This document shows positions 48,133 through 61,430 of a stretch of 64,000 nucleotides of DNA, piece after piece. Both the position numbers and the translations under genes were made by a program. Every line of letters starts with the position of its first letter. Position 1 is the first letter of the stretch. This DNA comes from Acanthornis magna (Eukaryota > Chordata > Aves > Passeriformes > Acanthizidae). The DNA is taken from contig JAWUZG010000032.1 of the NCBI GenBank assembly GCA_036785705.1, forward strand, positions 12,170,001 to 12,234,000, written 5' to 3'. The notes beneath the pieces were generated by a model. It searched no databases. It had not been told where the DNA came from and saw only the letters and a list, made by a program, of their open reading frames with translations.

Positions 48133-51100
48133 TAATACAGTAAACCTCAAAAGATGTCACATTTGAGAACAGTTAGGCAGTGATGTTTGGATGCTCTCTT
48201 CACCATCTCGGTTCTGCAAAATCTACCAAAAAGAAAACTTGGCTGCAGTATTTGGCATCAAGTTAGAAACACCAGCACTGAGAACATAATTTTATATTTT
48301 TTTAACCTTGTTTTCTAAGGAAAAGAGGCTTTAAAAATCATACTATTTATCTGTCCTTTGTCTTCTCCCCTCACTTTCCAGAGGGACTTGGGAGCTGACT
48401 GTATAATTCCAGCCATGTGTGATAGTTCAGCAGAGATCACAAAGCTTCTGTGCTCCTCTAGTTTCTTATAGAAGGCAGAGGGAGGAGAGGAGATCTCTGT
48501 TCAGTTTCTTTCTGTCCCCTCTTCCCTCACCCCACCAGAGAGAATAGAAGCTGTAGGCTGTTAAACTTGAGCTGATGCCAAGCAGCCCAGCAGGATCTGA
48601 GTGTCTCTGAGCCATTTTAGAAGTGACCAGGAGCAGAATGCATCCACCAGCCGGGAGCTGTGGGAGTAGTTTAAATGATGGTGAGGAGAAGGGGAGGTTA
48701 GGGCATGGTGGGAGGAGATACTGCGCGAGGCAGCAATCATGAGTGTAAATGCTGGAATTCCTGAACTGGTGCAGGTTGGAAGGGATTAGAGGGTCATGGG
48801 AGGTTTCCTGGACCATTTTTCCTTAGTTTCTGACTCAGATTGTCAAAACAAAATATATCTGTAAAAAGTCAGTATGCTAGCTCTGAATGTGTCAGCAAAC
48901 CCCACAATGTATTTGTCATGATCACAACAAAGAATCTTTTCATTATATTCTGCAGCTTCTTATTCTAAAAGGAGTATCAGGTTATTTATATGTGTAGCTT
49001 ATAGCCATAAGATAAATTTTTGGTGTTCACTTGGTATGCAGCACGGTTGGAATGTATTTTTAAAAATTATTTTCACAGCTTTAATCCTTGTTTTGTGGCA
49101 GAAAAAAATATAATTTGCCTTGCGCTGTCATCTTCAGAAACTATTTTTTAGGCCCAAGACATAACTTTGCAAATCAAAAAATCAGGTTTCTTGCTCTCTT
49201 ATTTCTTACCTTTTATTTTCTGTGAGGCGTATTTTACAGATTTCCATCAGAGCTAAATGATGTGAAAGGAAAATAACCTTTCTGGACTAATTAATAAAGT
49301 TGATAACTTGGTGTGTGAAAATATGCTTAAAATAATTAACTGTGCCATTTACTGGTTGGAATTGTCACAGTTTCTTATTAAGGGTTTTCAGTAAAGAGTT
49401 AGTCCAAAAGTTATGTTAGGGTATAAATAGGTGAGTCCTGAGTTCCTGACAGAAACTTATTTTTCTTCCAACTCATAGCAGTTTTCTTTCCAAAGCTCTC
49501 TCTACTGCATGCATCTCATACAAAAAAAAAATAAAAAAATGGCTGAAGACTTTAAACCTAAAAAAAGTTTCTTTACTGAGGGATTCCCCTTCTGTGAGAA
49601 GGGCACACTTCACAGCAACATCTGCTGTGTGTAAGAAAAAGCTAAATAAGTATGGGAACTGAGACCTGGACTCCTGGCAGAATCGCTGCTTTGACTTCAA
49701 GAGCAAGTCTCATACTTCAGAGCATTATTCTTGGGGATTCTGAAAAGAGATACTTTCTCAAGTAGGTTTTGGGTTTTCTCCTTCTCTTTGATTCTCTAGG
49801 ACCCTTATCATTCATGTCTCATATTGTTCTTCAGTCTGATCCCTCAGAAAAATCCCTCCCTTTAAAACTATTTTTCAAGACCAAATTAAATATATTTGAA
49901 AGGAAAATTCAGATTTGAACCTCTGCTATTAAAGCAATACATTTCTCAATTGCCAAAATCTGTAGAGGATTCCTGCAATTTTTGAGGAAACTTGAACAGG
50001 AAAAGCAACCCTCTATCCTTAATATTGTGCATATCATTATTCAGACATTTTTGAGGCCACAGAACACTAAGTTGTACAGGAGGTCAGCTGAGAAGTATTT
50101 TAAACTGCTTTCTATTTCCCATAATTGGCATTAACTTCACCAACAGCTGCATCAACTCTGGCTATCACAGACCAATCTGATATTTTTTTAAATAATCAAT
50201 AGAAACATTTCTCTTAACTTCATTGGTGCTAGGTCTAGTCTCTAATTCAAGTAGTTCCTAATTACAGACTACCATTGGCACAGCTAACGTGAAATAATGT
50301 GTCCCATGTTAATCCTCATTAGCCAGCTTTCTCAGCCCTTGCAATGAAGAAAAAAATGGACTAAACTTCAATATTACATTTCTGAAGCAGTCTCTTTTCA
50401 ACCTGAGAACAGTCAATTTCACTGTTTTAAATAATGACAAAATTATCCCTTTATTTTTGCAAACCACTCTGTCATCTTTTTGTGGTGTTTAGCTCAGTCA
50501 GTACCTGGATTTCAAAAGCACCTAATTCAAGCTGCTTAGCTCATTAAAATTTACATTAAGCTGCTTTGCATCAGTTGTCTCTGATTGCAGCCGAAGGAGT
50601 ACTGAGGGATAATGGAGCATGGCAGAGCCAGACTACATGATGGCTGATCAAGGAGCTTAGTTTAAAAAGGACATAAAACCTCCAATAAAACAAAGAGGAA
50701 TTAAAATGTGACAGTGGATGAAGTAATATCATTAAGAAGAAAATGAGAGATCAATGAGGAAGACAGTGCTAATATTGATAACAGCAAAAACTCTGCTGCA
50801 ATGCAATTAGTGCCTAATGAAAGATGGGACAGAGAGTGGTCAGTTAAACACTCCAGTGTATAAAGTATTTATAAAGCAATTGCAAGACTATAGGCAACCA
50901 AACTGAAGAATTAACAGGAGGTGTAGACAAGGTGAAATTCAGTACAGGGTGGACTTACAGAAAGAAGCCTGGAGAACAGTGACTGAAACAGAGCTATTAA
51001 TTGTGTGCTGCTCATGAAGAATGAAATGGTGGGCTAACTTACTCCCTTTTATTATCTTTAATTGGCAGTACAGAACAGGAAGCATTTACACAGTTAAAAC

Positions 51101-51216
51101 AGACCCCCCCTAAAATAGCATAACTGGGGGAAGAATAAAGACTTCTCTTGCAGTAGTGAGTGATTGGATCTTGCTATTGAATGCCACTTGCAGATCTGGC
51201 TAATCTTTCTGCAGAG

Positions 51217-51240
51217 AGAAATGCTGTCAGAAATGCTGTC
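51217..51240. repeat. 12-bp perfect tandem duplication
   Basis: AGAAATGCTGTC occurs twice head to tail. Confidence 0.95.
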
Positions 51241-52202
51241 CTTATGAGAAACATCAACTTCCAAAGCACTTGTTAGGTAATACATATTATTCCTAATATT
51301 AAGGTCTAATACTTCTGGTTCTAACAAGATTTTTCATTTTTCCATTAATGGGGTCATAATCTAAGAACAGCTAACCCTGCTTTGGACCTGCTTTAGCTAA
51401 CTGATTCGTCTATAATCTAACTATAAGCAAAAAGGTTTGGATCAACATTCCGCAAGCTAATTGTTTAGTTTTGATGAAAATACGAACAGAAGAACTAGTT
51501 CTGTCCAGATTTAAATTTCCAGAGGGAAGGTAAAAAAAAAAATAAAAAAAAGAGTCTGAAAGGACTCAGAATTTGAGTGCAGAAAAGATCCAGGTTTTCC
51601 CAAAGTCAAGGGTGTTTATACTGCTAAGCAACTTTATCTCAGTCAAGGGAAGAGTTTTCAGGGGAGGCCTCCAGAGGAATAAGGGAGGATATTAAAAATA
51701 ATTAGGGCATATTTTGAGAATAAGAAAGTCTATGAACTATGACAGAATACTGCCCAAGCTGTCAATGAACATAGAGATAAGACGAAATCACCAGAAGATG
51801 ATTCAGAGAAAGGGAGGAAGGGCAGAAGAAGGGAAGGAGAAAGGGTAGAAGGATACAGACTGTAACAAAGAAACAATAAGTTTGGATAAATTTTCTGGAG
51901 AAGAGTCAATGTGGCTCATACAAAGCACTTCACATATCTGTCCATTGTTTTATAGGCAATGTGATCAAGAAGAATCTGGGTGACAACTGTACTCTCAGTA
52001 GTGGCTCTAAAAGATTCTCAAAGAAACTTCAGTGCAGTTGGGATGATAGAAGTGATCACTATATAGATAAGTAACTCATTAAAAATTAAGAACTGGAGTT
52101 GATTGTCAGCTTTCTCAGTGCAGCAAAATGTACAGGTGCACAAAGTTATCTGGTGTATGAGAAATGACAACTTATCACAGAGTCACAGAAGAATATTGTG
52201 AT

Positions 52203-52220
52203 ACTGACTGACTGACTGAC
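52203..52220. repeat. (ACTG)4.5 microsatellite
   Basis: Four and a half perfect ACTG units. Confidence 0.95.
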
Positions 52221-53150
52221 GGAAATAAAATGGCAAGTGGAACTCGGCATAGATATATTCAAGATATGGAGAGAAGAAAATCCTGCCTTTTAAACAGGTA
52301 GTTATTGTACCTGTTCTGTCTGTTACCATTCCAGAAAGAGATCTTAGAATTACAAACGACTGTTCTTTTTAAAGGTTCTACAAGAACAGCCAAATCCAGC
52401 AGATGTGCAAGTCTGGCCAGTAGCAAATGACTGGCACATACAGCTATGGGCCCTGTGACTTACTGCCTTCCCTTTTCTCATCTTTGGTCCTTTCCCTAAA
52501 TGTTTTCACTCAAATATTTTACACAATCCCACAAGCCCTTTCTGGAAACTCATCAAAAACTTCACACAAGTCCCCTGAAATATTCCCGAATTCTCAGGTT
52601 TCCATTCCTTATCAGTTCCACTGCTCAGGGCAATTCATATGTCTGTGCCCGAGTGGTTCCCTTGACGGCCATCCAAAAGTGACCAGAAAGCTCTGATCTT
52701 CATTACTGTCCCCACAATCACCTGTTCCTATGGCAATGTATGAGGGAAAGTATCATTATATTCTTGCATTTGTCTTACACTTTTTTCTCTATGTCTGGTG
52801 GAAATTATTTTAGAAGACATGACACTGGGATACAATGACATTTTCTTGAACCTATTATAGCTAATTTATATTTCTGTGGAAAATGAAAATTCATTTGACT
52901 AAACTGACACTGAAAGTTACCTCTTATTAGCAGATTCCAAAGGAATTTTTGAATTAAGTTAGTCTCTTAGTAGCCAAGATCAATGTGTAACTGGCATAGA
53001 TCTCTTCCAGAGTTGTCTGAATACTTTAATACTCAAGACCACTGCAATTTTGGGTGTGGAATACTTTATTAGTCACTCATCAAGAACATATACATTACCG
53101 GGGCCTGGAGAAGGCAGAAGAAAATAAAAATATTTCTTTTCAAAATCCAA

Positions 53151-53248
53151 AATCACAGAATCATAGAGCAGTTTGGGTTGGAAGGGACCTTTAAAGGCCA
53201 TCTAGTCCAATCCCCCTGCAATGAATAGCCAATTCAACTAAAAAGGTA
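53151..53248 (-). mobile_element. CR1 LINE fragment, 3' end, minus strand
   Basis: The plus strand reads AATCACAGAATCATAGAGC, AGTTTGGGTTGGAAGGGACC, TTTAAAGGCCATCTAGTCC and AATCCCCCTGCAATGAATAG, the reversed CR1 3' terminus with few changes. It is the best preserved CR1 tail in the window. Similarity fades at about 53248, so the copy is only about 100 bp. Confidence 0.93.
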
Positions 53249-56200
53249 TGCAGAGGCCAGTTGACCAAAGGAGAAGGAATCATGCTGAATTTCCTTATTA
53301 AGCAATCAAGATGAAATCTTAAATTAATCCCTCTTGTGAATCCCTGTTACTCCATGTACAAATGTGCTGCTTTTGACATACTGTCAAGAACTGTATTCTT
53401 GCACACTCTATAAACGCATTGACTTCCCTCATAGAATTGACTATAAAATTTGGCAATTTTGCTTGCTTCTTGGGGTTTTTCCAATGTTTGATTAGAATGT
53501 AAAAGAGTTGTTAACCCAGTGTAAAAAAAATCTGTTCTTTTAAGAACAGGATTTTTAATGTGCTGAATTTTCAATTTCATCTGAAGCTTGTAACTTATGG
53601 CTAAAATGTCTTTGGAAAGCTTCAGTAATATTTAATTGTCTGTCATTTTAATGTGAATTCTTTCAGCAGTTCAGTTCTCAACTGGATTTGCTTCAATTCA
53701 GTTGTTCTCTAAAATTCAGTAAAAATAAATGCATTCATATTAGCAGCGGATATTGACTTTTGATTCAGGAGGCAAAGCAGATTACTTGTAGTTTTTAATG
53801 AAGGGTGTCTCTTTTGTAACAAAATAAAGTATCTCTTTTATGTAAGCTGGTGACTATCAAATGGAATTATTTGCTGACTACCCCTTTTTAAAATCTGGTT
53901 TTGGGCAATCTGTCACTGAAATAAAACAATATAATCCAAACATTGATGTTACCCCAAAAGCCAGATCTTCCTCATAATTCAGCAATAGATTGGACCTCTT
54001 TCTGAAATAAAGTTGTTTTCCTGTCAGGACTGATCAATATGTACAAAACAGAGTAAACAATAACATGATCAGTTTAACAATGGGAGGCGTAATTCACTGA
54101 AAGCAGCAAATGCTGACTGCATGCATTAAGAAACTGATAATTATAAAACTGACAGAAAAAAGCAATAAGGGGAGCTCAAAAGGATCTCAAATCAAGCTTT
54201 TCTGTTGTAGCACAAGAGGTTTATAGTAATTTGCAGATGTTATTTTTCATCATAAAATATTTCATGCTTATAGGCTATCGAGCCCTTTCATTTTACTGAT
54301 AATGTGTTTAAAAGAATGTATCTTGGAAGCAAAGTGGGATCCAGGCAATAAGTGTAGATTTGTAGAGACAATTGTGGATATATTCATGTCTACTTTAGTC
54401 TCTGTTGCTCCTAAGATCCTTTTTTACATTCATTCAAAGATGCCTCTGATATTTGCACAAACACAAATCTTGTACACTGTGCACACTGCAAAGACCCATG
54501 TCTGTGTCCATGGGTGTTCACTGCCTGTAGGATATAAAGAAAAATTGTATCTCTAATTTGACATATAAAACTTGTGGAAAAACACGTATAAAAGAGACAA
54601 GATATAAAAAAATATTAAAGAGAATGTTCCTCTCTGGTGGCTGGAGAGCGAACTTTCTGGACACGTAATTGAGGGTCTAGCTGGAGTTTGTTTAAAGTGA
54701 GGTAATACCCTGAAATGCCATGCCTTACAGTAAGCATAGGTGCATAACATATTTGAGGGTCAGTCATTATAACAGGCTGTAATGTCAAACCACTTGAAAG
54801 TTATCTGTAGACCTAAGAAACAAACTTTATTCCTGAAAAGAGAAGTGACTACTCTGCAGATATGCTACATAATGTTATGCCAGACTCAATAAGGGGCTGT
54901 TTCTTGCTCTCACAGATTTTTTTCTTGCAGGAAGAAAGCTTGTAAAATCACAGCAAAACCGAGACTTTTCAGGCAAAAGTTGGTGTTTGTTTTCATGTAC
55001 TCTCAAATCTCAGTGTGAAAAGAACATCTCTGCAGAAACCTTTACATCTTTGCATCGAAGGCAGCTGGGGACATTCCAGACATTCTGAGACTTGAGACCC
55101 GCATTAGTGAAAGGAGGTTCCTTTTTGAATGCTAACAGGTTTTCCATGGTAGCTGTCTATGCGATTTATTTAAGACAAGGTGCTCTGGAAGGAGATACCA
55201 CTGCCCATTTCACCCATTAAATTGTTTCTATATGATTTTTGCTTGATCTGGGATTGGAATTAGGATTGTAATTCTAAAAAAACCACACAAAACTTCATGA
55301 GGTAAAGCAAATGAATAGTATGTTTCATTATTGTCTAATTAAACTTAATTGACATGAGAGCAGGAACATTGTTTAAATAATGAATGGAGCTTGGAAGAAA
55401 AAGCAGCCCAAAATTACCACGAGACTGATAACTAAAATGGCTAGTGATAAGGAGTTTTATCATTATTTTGTGAGGTTTTAGTGCATGTCATGAAAATTAT
55501 CATGAAGCTGTGTCATACTGACAAATGTGAGACTTTGACCTCCACAGAATCTGAGCTTCTGTTTTATTTCACAGCAGTTCATTCTCTTCTCCCACTGTTC
55601 CAGTTATATTTCTCAACCCCTTGCTGTGATACCTTTTTCACCTTGAATAAAATTTGGGGGTTTTCTGCCTGCGTTCAGAATACCCCTTTGCATAACAAAC
55701 CAGCATGCAGCCCTTCTTGTTTCTTTGCACTACAATAATAGCTTTTTCTCCTTGTTTTAGGTTCTACCTTTGTCCTTTGATCTTGTCTGTTACATTTAGG
55801 ATAGAGTTAATAACATTGACGATTCCAGACTAAGAGCCTTTAATAGACTTTTGGGGCTTCAAAATGCTCACAGAAGTTTAACTCATGTATTGTTGTGTTG
55901 TCATTTTGGTTTTATTGTATTTTGGGAAGAGAGGAGGAGAGTTTGGTGCTTATTATGTGCTTGTGATTATTACATATTGAAAACAAATCTCTACAGGAGG
56001 AAATATTGAGAACAACAGTAATAATGACTGATCATTTAATAAAAAATATCGTTCATAGTCAAGCCATTTTTAAAGTCCTGATGTAAAAGCTTCACGTTAG
56101 TACACTTTCAGTTTAACATCTTGATTAATGTTGGTGTTAATAACATCTTAATTTTTAGACAAATATCATGAAATATTATCCTCAAATCTGCCTCATATAC

Positions 56201-57947
56201 ATTGATTGCCTTTCAATAAAACTGTTGCTAAGTAATATGCACTTTAAGGATAAGACAGGTTTATTTCTTTAGACATCACTCAGATAAAAGGCTAACATAA
56301 TGCTCACCTATATTTTTCTATTCATTTTCCAGTTAGCAAAGCTCATAGGAATAACACAAAATATGGGTGGGGAAACACAAATATTTAATCCAGCAATGAC
56401 TCTGTATTCTCTACACAAATGTCTTCCTGTCATTCTCTTCTATTAAACACAGAGGGCTGAAGAAAACAGATTATTAGGGCTAGTTCATGATGATCACCTT
56501 ATAGAGTACTTTCCACTGGAGCTCCTTAGGAAATCACTGATTGAGATCAATGGGGCTTTTGACAGTGTAAGGAATTAGTCATGAGGAGCAAGAACTTTGC
56601 AGGTTACACTTTGCCTTCTCTGAAATGATTCTGTTTCCTGGTAGCTCATCTGAATAATTTATTTATAGAAAAGATTCCAGTTTCTGAAAATGTGGCGTCT
56701 ATCTTGTTTTCCCTTGATGTCTTAGTTATTACCTTTTCAATTCCTGTTGATCTTGTTGATTGAATACATACTTGTTATTCTTCTTTATGTTGCGAGGTTT
56801 TTTTGTTTTACAAGAGTCAGGTTTGGGTTTCAGAAGTTCCTACTTTGATTTTCTAACCACTTGAAAATAACCTTTTATTCTGATTTTTATATTCCTCGGA
56901 ATTTTCACCTTCTTACTTAATTTCTTTCTGCCTCTGTCTTTTGCATTAAATTTTGGTATCAAGACAAAAGGTATGTTGAGTGTTCATTAGTATAGCAGTC
57001 CTTGAATCTATTCCTGTTTACTGATTAAGAGTAATATTAACAAAGAAATTGCTTCACGAAGCACTTGTGCTGAACTTTTCCACCTTTAGTAGGAGGTATG
57101 TTTTTTATGCAAAGTACTGACCTATTTAATTCTGTTTTGCATTGTCAGTAACTGCAGCAGCAGTTGTTGGTCTGTCTTCAGAGGGCTTTCTCTATTCAAA
57201 TATAGCCTTAGTTCTTCCACTACACACATGGCTCTTATGTGATTAATATGCAAAAGAACAGGTTTGGTTGCACATCCTGAGTACTGCAAAGAGTATGAAA
57301 CACAAATATTCTTGACACAGAACTCAGAGCTGGATCTTGAGATTGAAAATTGAGAACTTTCGGAAGCTGAGATCTGACTTTTTACTCCTGTCATCTCTCA
57401 TGTGGGAGTTGCAGGGTCAGGAGGGGAAGAGGAATTCTTATTCACGAAACAGTCTCAATTTCTTTGGAGAAGAGACTGGGATGAAAGCTATAAAAAAAAC
57501 CTGCACAACTGCAGCAGTAATTCCACTGCCATGCAAAACCACGTGGATGGTAAAGCTTGTTTGGAAGCAACTACAGGCTTGTGAAAACAGTATGTGGATC
57601 CCTAAGGCATTATGTTTTCTCCTGGAGAAGATGAGTGTCCTGTGTCCTGAGGGACATATGTGCATTGTCCTAGAGAACAGTGTAAGAGCCATAATTTCAT
57701 TTAAGCTTTGAAGATGAATAGGTACATGATGAAAGACATGATTCGATAGTGCTTTATTAGCATGCTAATTTGGACATAAATCATCCGCCAGCTTTTGCAC
57801 AGCTGTCACAGGTGGCAAAAATTGTCTCTAGTTTTGGTATCTAGACACCAAAAATGCTGTGCTAGTCTTCTCATGGCTCTCCTAACCACCTGGGAAAGGC
57901 GTTATGAACAGTTTAATAATTTTTTTCTATATATCAGAGAGTCATAG
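53249..57947. other. unassigned noncoding DNA, 4.7 kb
   Basis: No gene or transposon recognised. The frame at 57337-57711 (124 codons, with an overlapping minus-strand frame) is within chance expectation and shows no domain. At about 56540-56570 an ATTGAGATCAATGGGGCTTTTGACA-like phrase recalls ancient amniote repeats but is too short to call. Confidence 0.5.
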
Positions 57948-58068
57948 AATCAGAATAGTTTGGGTTTGAGGGACCTCAAAGGTCATCTAGATCCAACGCC
58001 CCTCCCATGGGCAGGGACAATTTCCCCTAGTTATCATTAAAAAATGAGCTCCATCCCTCTGTTCAAGA
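57948..58068 (-). mobile_element. CR1 LINE fragment, 3' end, minus strand
   Basis: The plus strand reads GAGTCATAGAATCAGAATAG, TTTGGGTTTGAGGGACCTC, AAAGGTCATCTAGATCCAAC, CCCATGGGCAGGGACAATTT and CCCCTAGTTATCATTAA, a reversed CR1 3' end. The second half is more diverged than the first. Confidence 0.9.
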
Positions 58069-58774
58069 AAACTATAAAAATTAACAAACTCTTTCAAAAG
58101 GAAAATTAATGCAGAAAGAGCACCTTCTGACCAGGAAGGAACTGTTTCTCAGACAGCTCAAAGTGTTTGGCACTCCAAGCACTAGAGCACCTCAGAAGCA
58201 TAGGCAATCTCATGACTGAAAATAATGCTTTATTGAAGCATTACTGCTTTATGAACATTTTTATGTATATTTATGATAATAATTCCATTTTTGTTCCTTT
58301 TTTTCTTGTCCTTGCTAGCTAATTCTTTTTCTAAACTATCTCCTTGACTGGTGTATTTTCTTGTTAAATTCTCTAAAGAAAATCTTTATTCAGTTGTCGC
58401 TCAGACACCAGTTTATCCGCCTCTGCCGTTGGACTGTGATCTGTCAGCACCAGCACATTCACTAGAATTGCACCTGATTAATGGAGAACACTTGGTTTTA
58501 TTGTGATAATGCCTTTCTAATTGCCCTTATCAGGACAGGGCATAGAGAATTCCCACTCCATTTGTAACCTGAAGATCTTATTATCCTCTCTTCAGTCAAA
58601 TGTAATTTTGTTTTCACTGCCTTTCTCAGGTCACATAAATGAGAAGGAAATTTCCCCTTTTCATTACATTTTATGTTTTGCCCTCTGTTGCTTGAGGCAG
58701 ACTGTATGTTAAAAAAAATTAAACCATCATTAGGCTTGTGGGGAAGCTGCTGAAGAGGATAAAGGCTCCTTTTC
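58069..58774. other. unassigned noncoding DNA between two opposed CR1 pieces
   Basis: About 700 bp of AT-rich sequence with no recognisable feature. The overlapping frames at 58498-58776 (minus) and 58521-58712 (plus) are not supported. Confidence 0.55.
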
Positions 58775-58956
58775 ACCTTCCAATACTTAAAGGAGGTTTA
58801 TAAGAGAGATAGGGATAGGCTTTTTAACAGAGCGGTGATAGGACAAGAGGTAATGTTTTTAAACTGAAGGATCATAGATTAGGTATAATAAAGAAATTTT
58901 TTTGTGATCAGGATGGTGAAACACTGGAACATGTTGTCCAGTGAGATGGTAATGCC
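58775..58956 (+). mobile_element. CR1 LINE fragment lacking its 3' tail, broken by an LTR
   Basis: Words in order: CCTTCCAATACTTAAAGGAG, GATAGGGATAGGCTTTTTAA, GTGATAGGACAAGAGGTAAT, GTTTTTAAACTGAAGGATCA, GGTATAATAAAGAAATTTTT, GATCAGGATGGTGAAACACT and GGAACATGTTGTCCAGTGAG. They follow CR1 in the plus direction up to the point where the family reads '...GTGGATGCC'. CR1 copies nearly always keep their 3' end, but here the sequence switches abruptly at 58957 to the start of an LTR. Confidence 0.9.
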
Positions 58957-59092
58957 TGTGCTGTTTTTGGCTGGAGTACAGTAATTTTCTTCAGAGTGGC
59001 TAAAATGGGGCTGTATTTTGTATTTTTGCTGAACAGTGGGATGATAATATAGAGATGTTATTGCTGAGCAAGGCTAGCATAGCTCTTATAAA
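58957..59092 (+). mobile_element. 5' fragment of an ERVL-type LTR
   Basis: It starts TGTGCTGTTTTTGGCTGG, then AGTAATTTTCTTCAGAGTGG, CTAAAATGGGGCTGTATTTT, GCTGAACAGTGGGATGATAA and GTTATTGCTGAGCAAGGCTA. These match the first 130 or so bases of the bird LTR family that begins TGTCCTGGTTTTGGCTGG. This is the same broad family as the solo LTR at 9389-9785, but the copy keeps a segment that the other one lacks. Similarity ends near 59092 and no later LTR words (ATTCCATACC, CRE-like site, AATAAA) follow, so the 3' part is deleted, together with the CR1 tail that should lie beyond it. Confidence 0.8.
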
Positions 59093-61311
59093 CTTCAGTT
59101 TATTTCATGGATTTGAAGCAACTTTAAAATTTTGTTCTACAGAACAAAAGAAAATAACATGGGAGTAATATGGAGCAAATTAATTTACATCTTTTACTGT
59201 TTCACTTTACTTTTGGAGGAAAGAAAATATACTTATTCTTCTGCCTCTTGAGACTTAGTTCTATCCTACTACATTAAACTCCCTCTTATGCGAGGTAGAA
59301 ATTGGATTCAACAGTAGTAATTGAAAACTCTGACATGAATTTGGAAAGACTTGCAATTTTACTTTGAAACTTTTAAATACTAACAATTTAGGAGTCATCA
59401 AATGCTGTTCTTTTGGCTTCATGTAGCTTATGTTGCATCTCTAACATTTTTAAAGATAAAAGTTTCACTCAGCACAAATGAACTTGAAAATATTTGAAAA
59501 CTAATGTGACATCCACTTTCTAAATGTCAGCAGAGTGAAGAGAGTGAATTTCTTCCCACTTCTTTGGCAATTATGGAGAAGAGAATAAAACAGACTAAGA
59601 AATGGTGACCCACTGCTCTGTGTACTGAACACTTCAGAGGCACACCATGTGGTATCACAATTCAGAAAGAGGAATGAAACTTACATGGTTTTGCATTAAA
59701 TGGAAATTGTAAAAATGTACAGGAGAGGTGGAATATGTCCTCAGTCCAGTGAGATAACTTATACAGAATTTCATAATGCACATTTTAGAAACTTCTGCCT
59801 GAAAATCTCAGTCCCAAAAGTAAACATCATCTAATATATCAGCTCAAATAGCTATGTGGATTTTTGTCTTTTATGAGGACTATTAGGGGAAAGATCTGCA
59901 CCTAAGAGACAAGTGCATGTGTTACTGGAAAAATTTCATGCAAGAGGATAAGACCACTTCAGCACTTCAAAAGTAAGATGATTGTTTTCAGATCTCTTTT
60001 TTGTAATTGTTTACCTAGTGAAGCCACTGCAGGTGATACACCCACATCATCCTTTCCAGCCCTCTCGCCCCAAGATATCTTTTATTCAATGACACACAGT
60101 GCAAGGACTTCTTCCACCAGGGTTTCACACACCATAACTTCTTCCTCAAAGCCAGCATCTCCACTGCAGTTCATGCATTTCCATCCCCAAATTCCTTCTT
60201 CTCTGTGTTTTTCCTTCCCCCCACTGATGCTCCCTCCTCTCTGCTAGGGCAGTGCTCACACCTGGGAGCTGGTTCATGGATGTTTTCCTTTCTCTGGCAA
60301 AGATTGTCTGTATGATTCAGGGGAGTTGTTATCCAGCAAGGCATCAACACCTGCAGTCATCTGTGGTCAGCAAGGGCCTCGGACAGTGCTGCTTTGGGGT
60401 TAGGAGACATGGAGTTTATGCTGACCTAGAAGAGTTGTAGGTCTGCTCCAGGTAAGATAGCAAGTGTACTCTGTCATCCTGCCTTGGAGAGCTGGCTGTG
60501 ATCTAAGAGACAGAGGAGTCAGAAAGTATTGCCATCCTTCCTTTTTTTGATTAATGCCCACCAACACCTTCCTAAAGCAAACTTTTTCAGTGATTTAAGC
60601 CTCTGAAATATGTGGTTCTCGAAAGTTATGGGAGAAGAGAGCAATAACATCAAATGTAGCATGTGGCCTCATAGACTCACATACAAACAAACTTGGATTT
60701 AAAAGGTTTTTTTTTTCTCAAAACATTGTTTTTTGTATAAATGAACTATTAAATCACTTGAAAACTTAATCAGTTGTATCTTGGCCAGCTATTTATTTTG
60801 CAGGGTGATGCCAGAGAGTATTAACTAGAACCATATATATGCCTCTGTAAATGTCATTGATGGTGCCCCTGCTGAAATGTTTATAGTAGTCTGTTTCTGG
60901 GGCCTATAGAAATCCCAGTTTAAAAGGATGATGATAAAATGATGTGGAATTAATTATTTCAAATGAAATAGAATTGGTAATTTTGGGAGGGATGAAATAT
61001 TGTGTACAACAGCATCAAACTTTTCTATAGAGGGTGTTTTTCAAAGTTATGTTTATTATTCAGAAAAATCAAAGACATAAGACAGGATCAAAGTAGCTGT
61101 ACTTCAGAATAACACAGAAGGAGGGCAGTGGGAAGAGAATCAAATATTCTGACCTACTTGAAGGGCCCTGAGCTCTCTTTATATTTTGGTTGAATGCATC
61201 AACAAAACAATATCACGTTTCTAAAACCCAACATCTTTTGGGGTAGCTTATATCAGTGTTCATAATTGTTTAGACTGTGCTTTTCTGAAACTATGCATAT
61301 ATGTAGGGCAG
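59093..61311. other. unassigned noncoding DNA
   Basis: No gene supported. The part at about 60040-60250 is C-rich on the plus strand, giving a proline/serine-rich 89-codon frame (59978-60247) without recognisable features. The rest is AT-rich. Confidence 0.55.
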
Positions 61312-61430
61312 TTATAATCATGGAAACACAGGATAATTTAGGGTGTCAGGGGGTTATCTCTCTAGCCTCCTGTTCAAAGCAGGGCTTTGATGTTTTATCA
61401 AGTTGCTTTTAGGTTCAATTTCCATAAGGG
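61312..61430 (-). mobile_element. CR1 LINE fragment, 3' end, minus strand (diverged)
   Basis: The plus strand reads AATCATGGAAACACAGGATA, ATTTAGGGTGTCAGGGGGTT, ATCTCTCTAGCCTCCTGTTC and AAAGCAGGGCTTTGATG, then GTTGCTTTTAGG and TCAATTTCCATAAGGG. This parallels the reversed CR1 phrase 'AATCATAGAATCACAGAATGG...ATCATCTAGTCCAACCTCCTGCTCAAAGCAGGG'. It has many substitutions. Confidence 0.75.

Larger units (their letters stand above)
48133..53150. other. unassigned noncoding DNA, 5 kb
   Basis: No gene supported. The stretch at about 48740-48800 has a GGTTGGAAGGGATTAGAGGG phrase reminiscent of a reversed CR1 tail but with too few matches to call. The segments at 50240-50330 and 50500-50830 are of even composition, with several TAAT/ATTA homeodomain-type words, and are candidates for conserved noncoding DNA. 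Small tandem repeats occur at 51217-51240 and 52203-52220. Confidence 0.5.

Noticed and set aside
48740..48800. Possible reversed CR1 tail (GGTTGGAAGGGATTAG)
   Set aside because: Only about 16 bases resemble the tail, and neither the ATTCTATG-type end nor the following CR1 words are present.
57337..57711. 124-codon plus-strand frame
   Set aside because: Overlapped by an 84-codon frame on the other strand. No motif, and within chance expectation.
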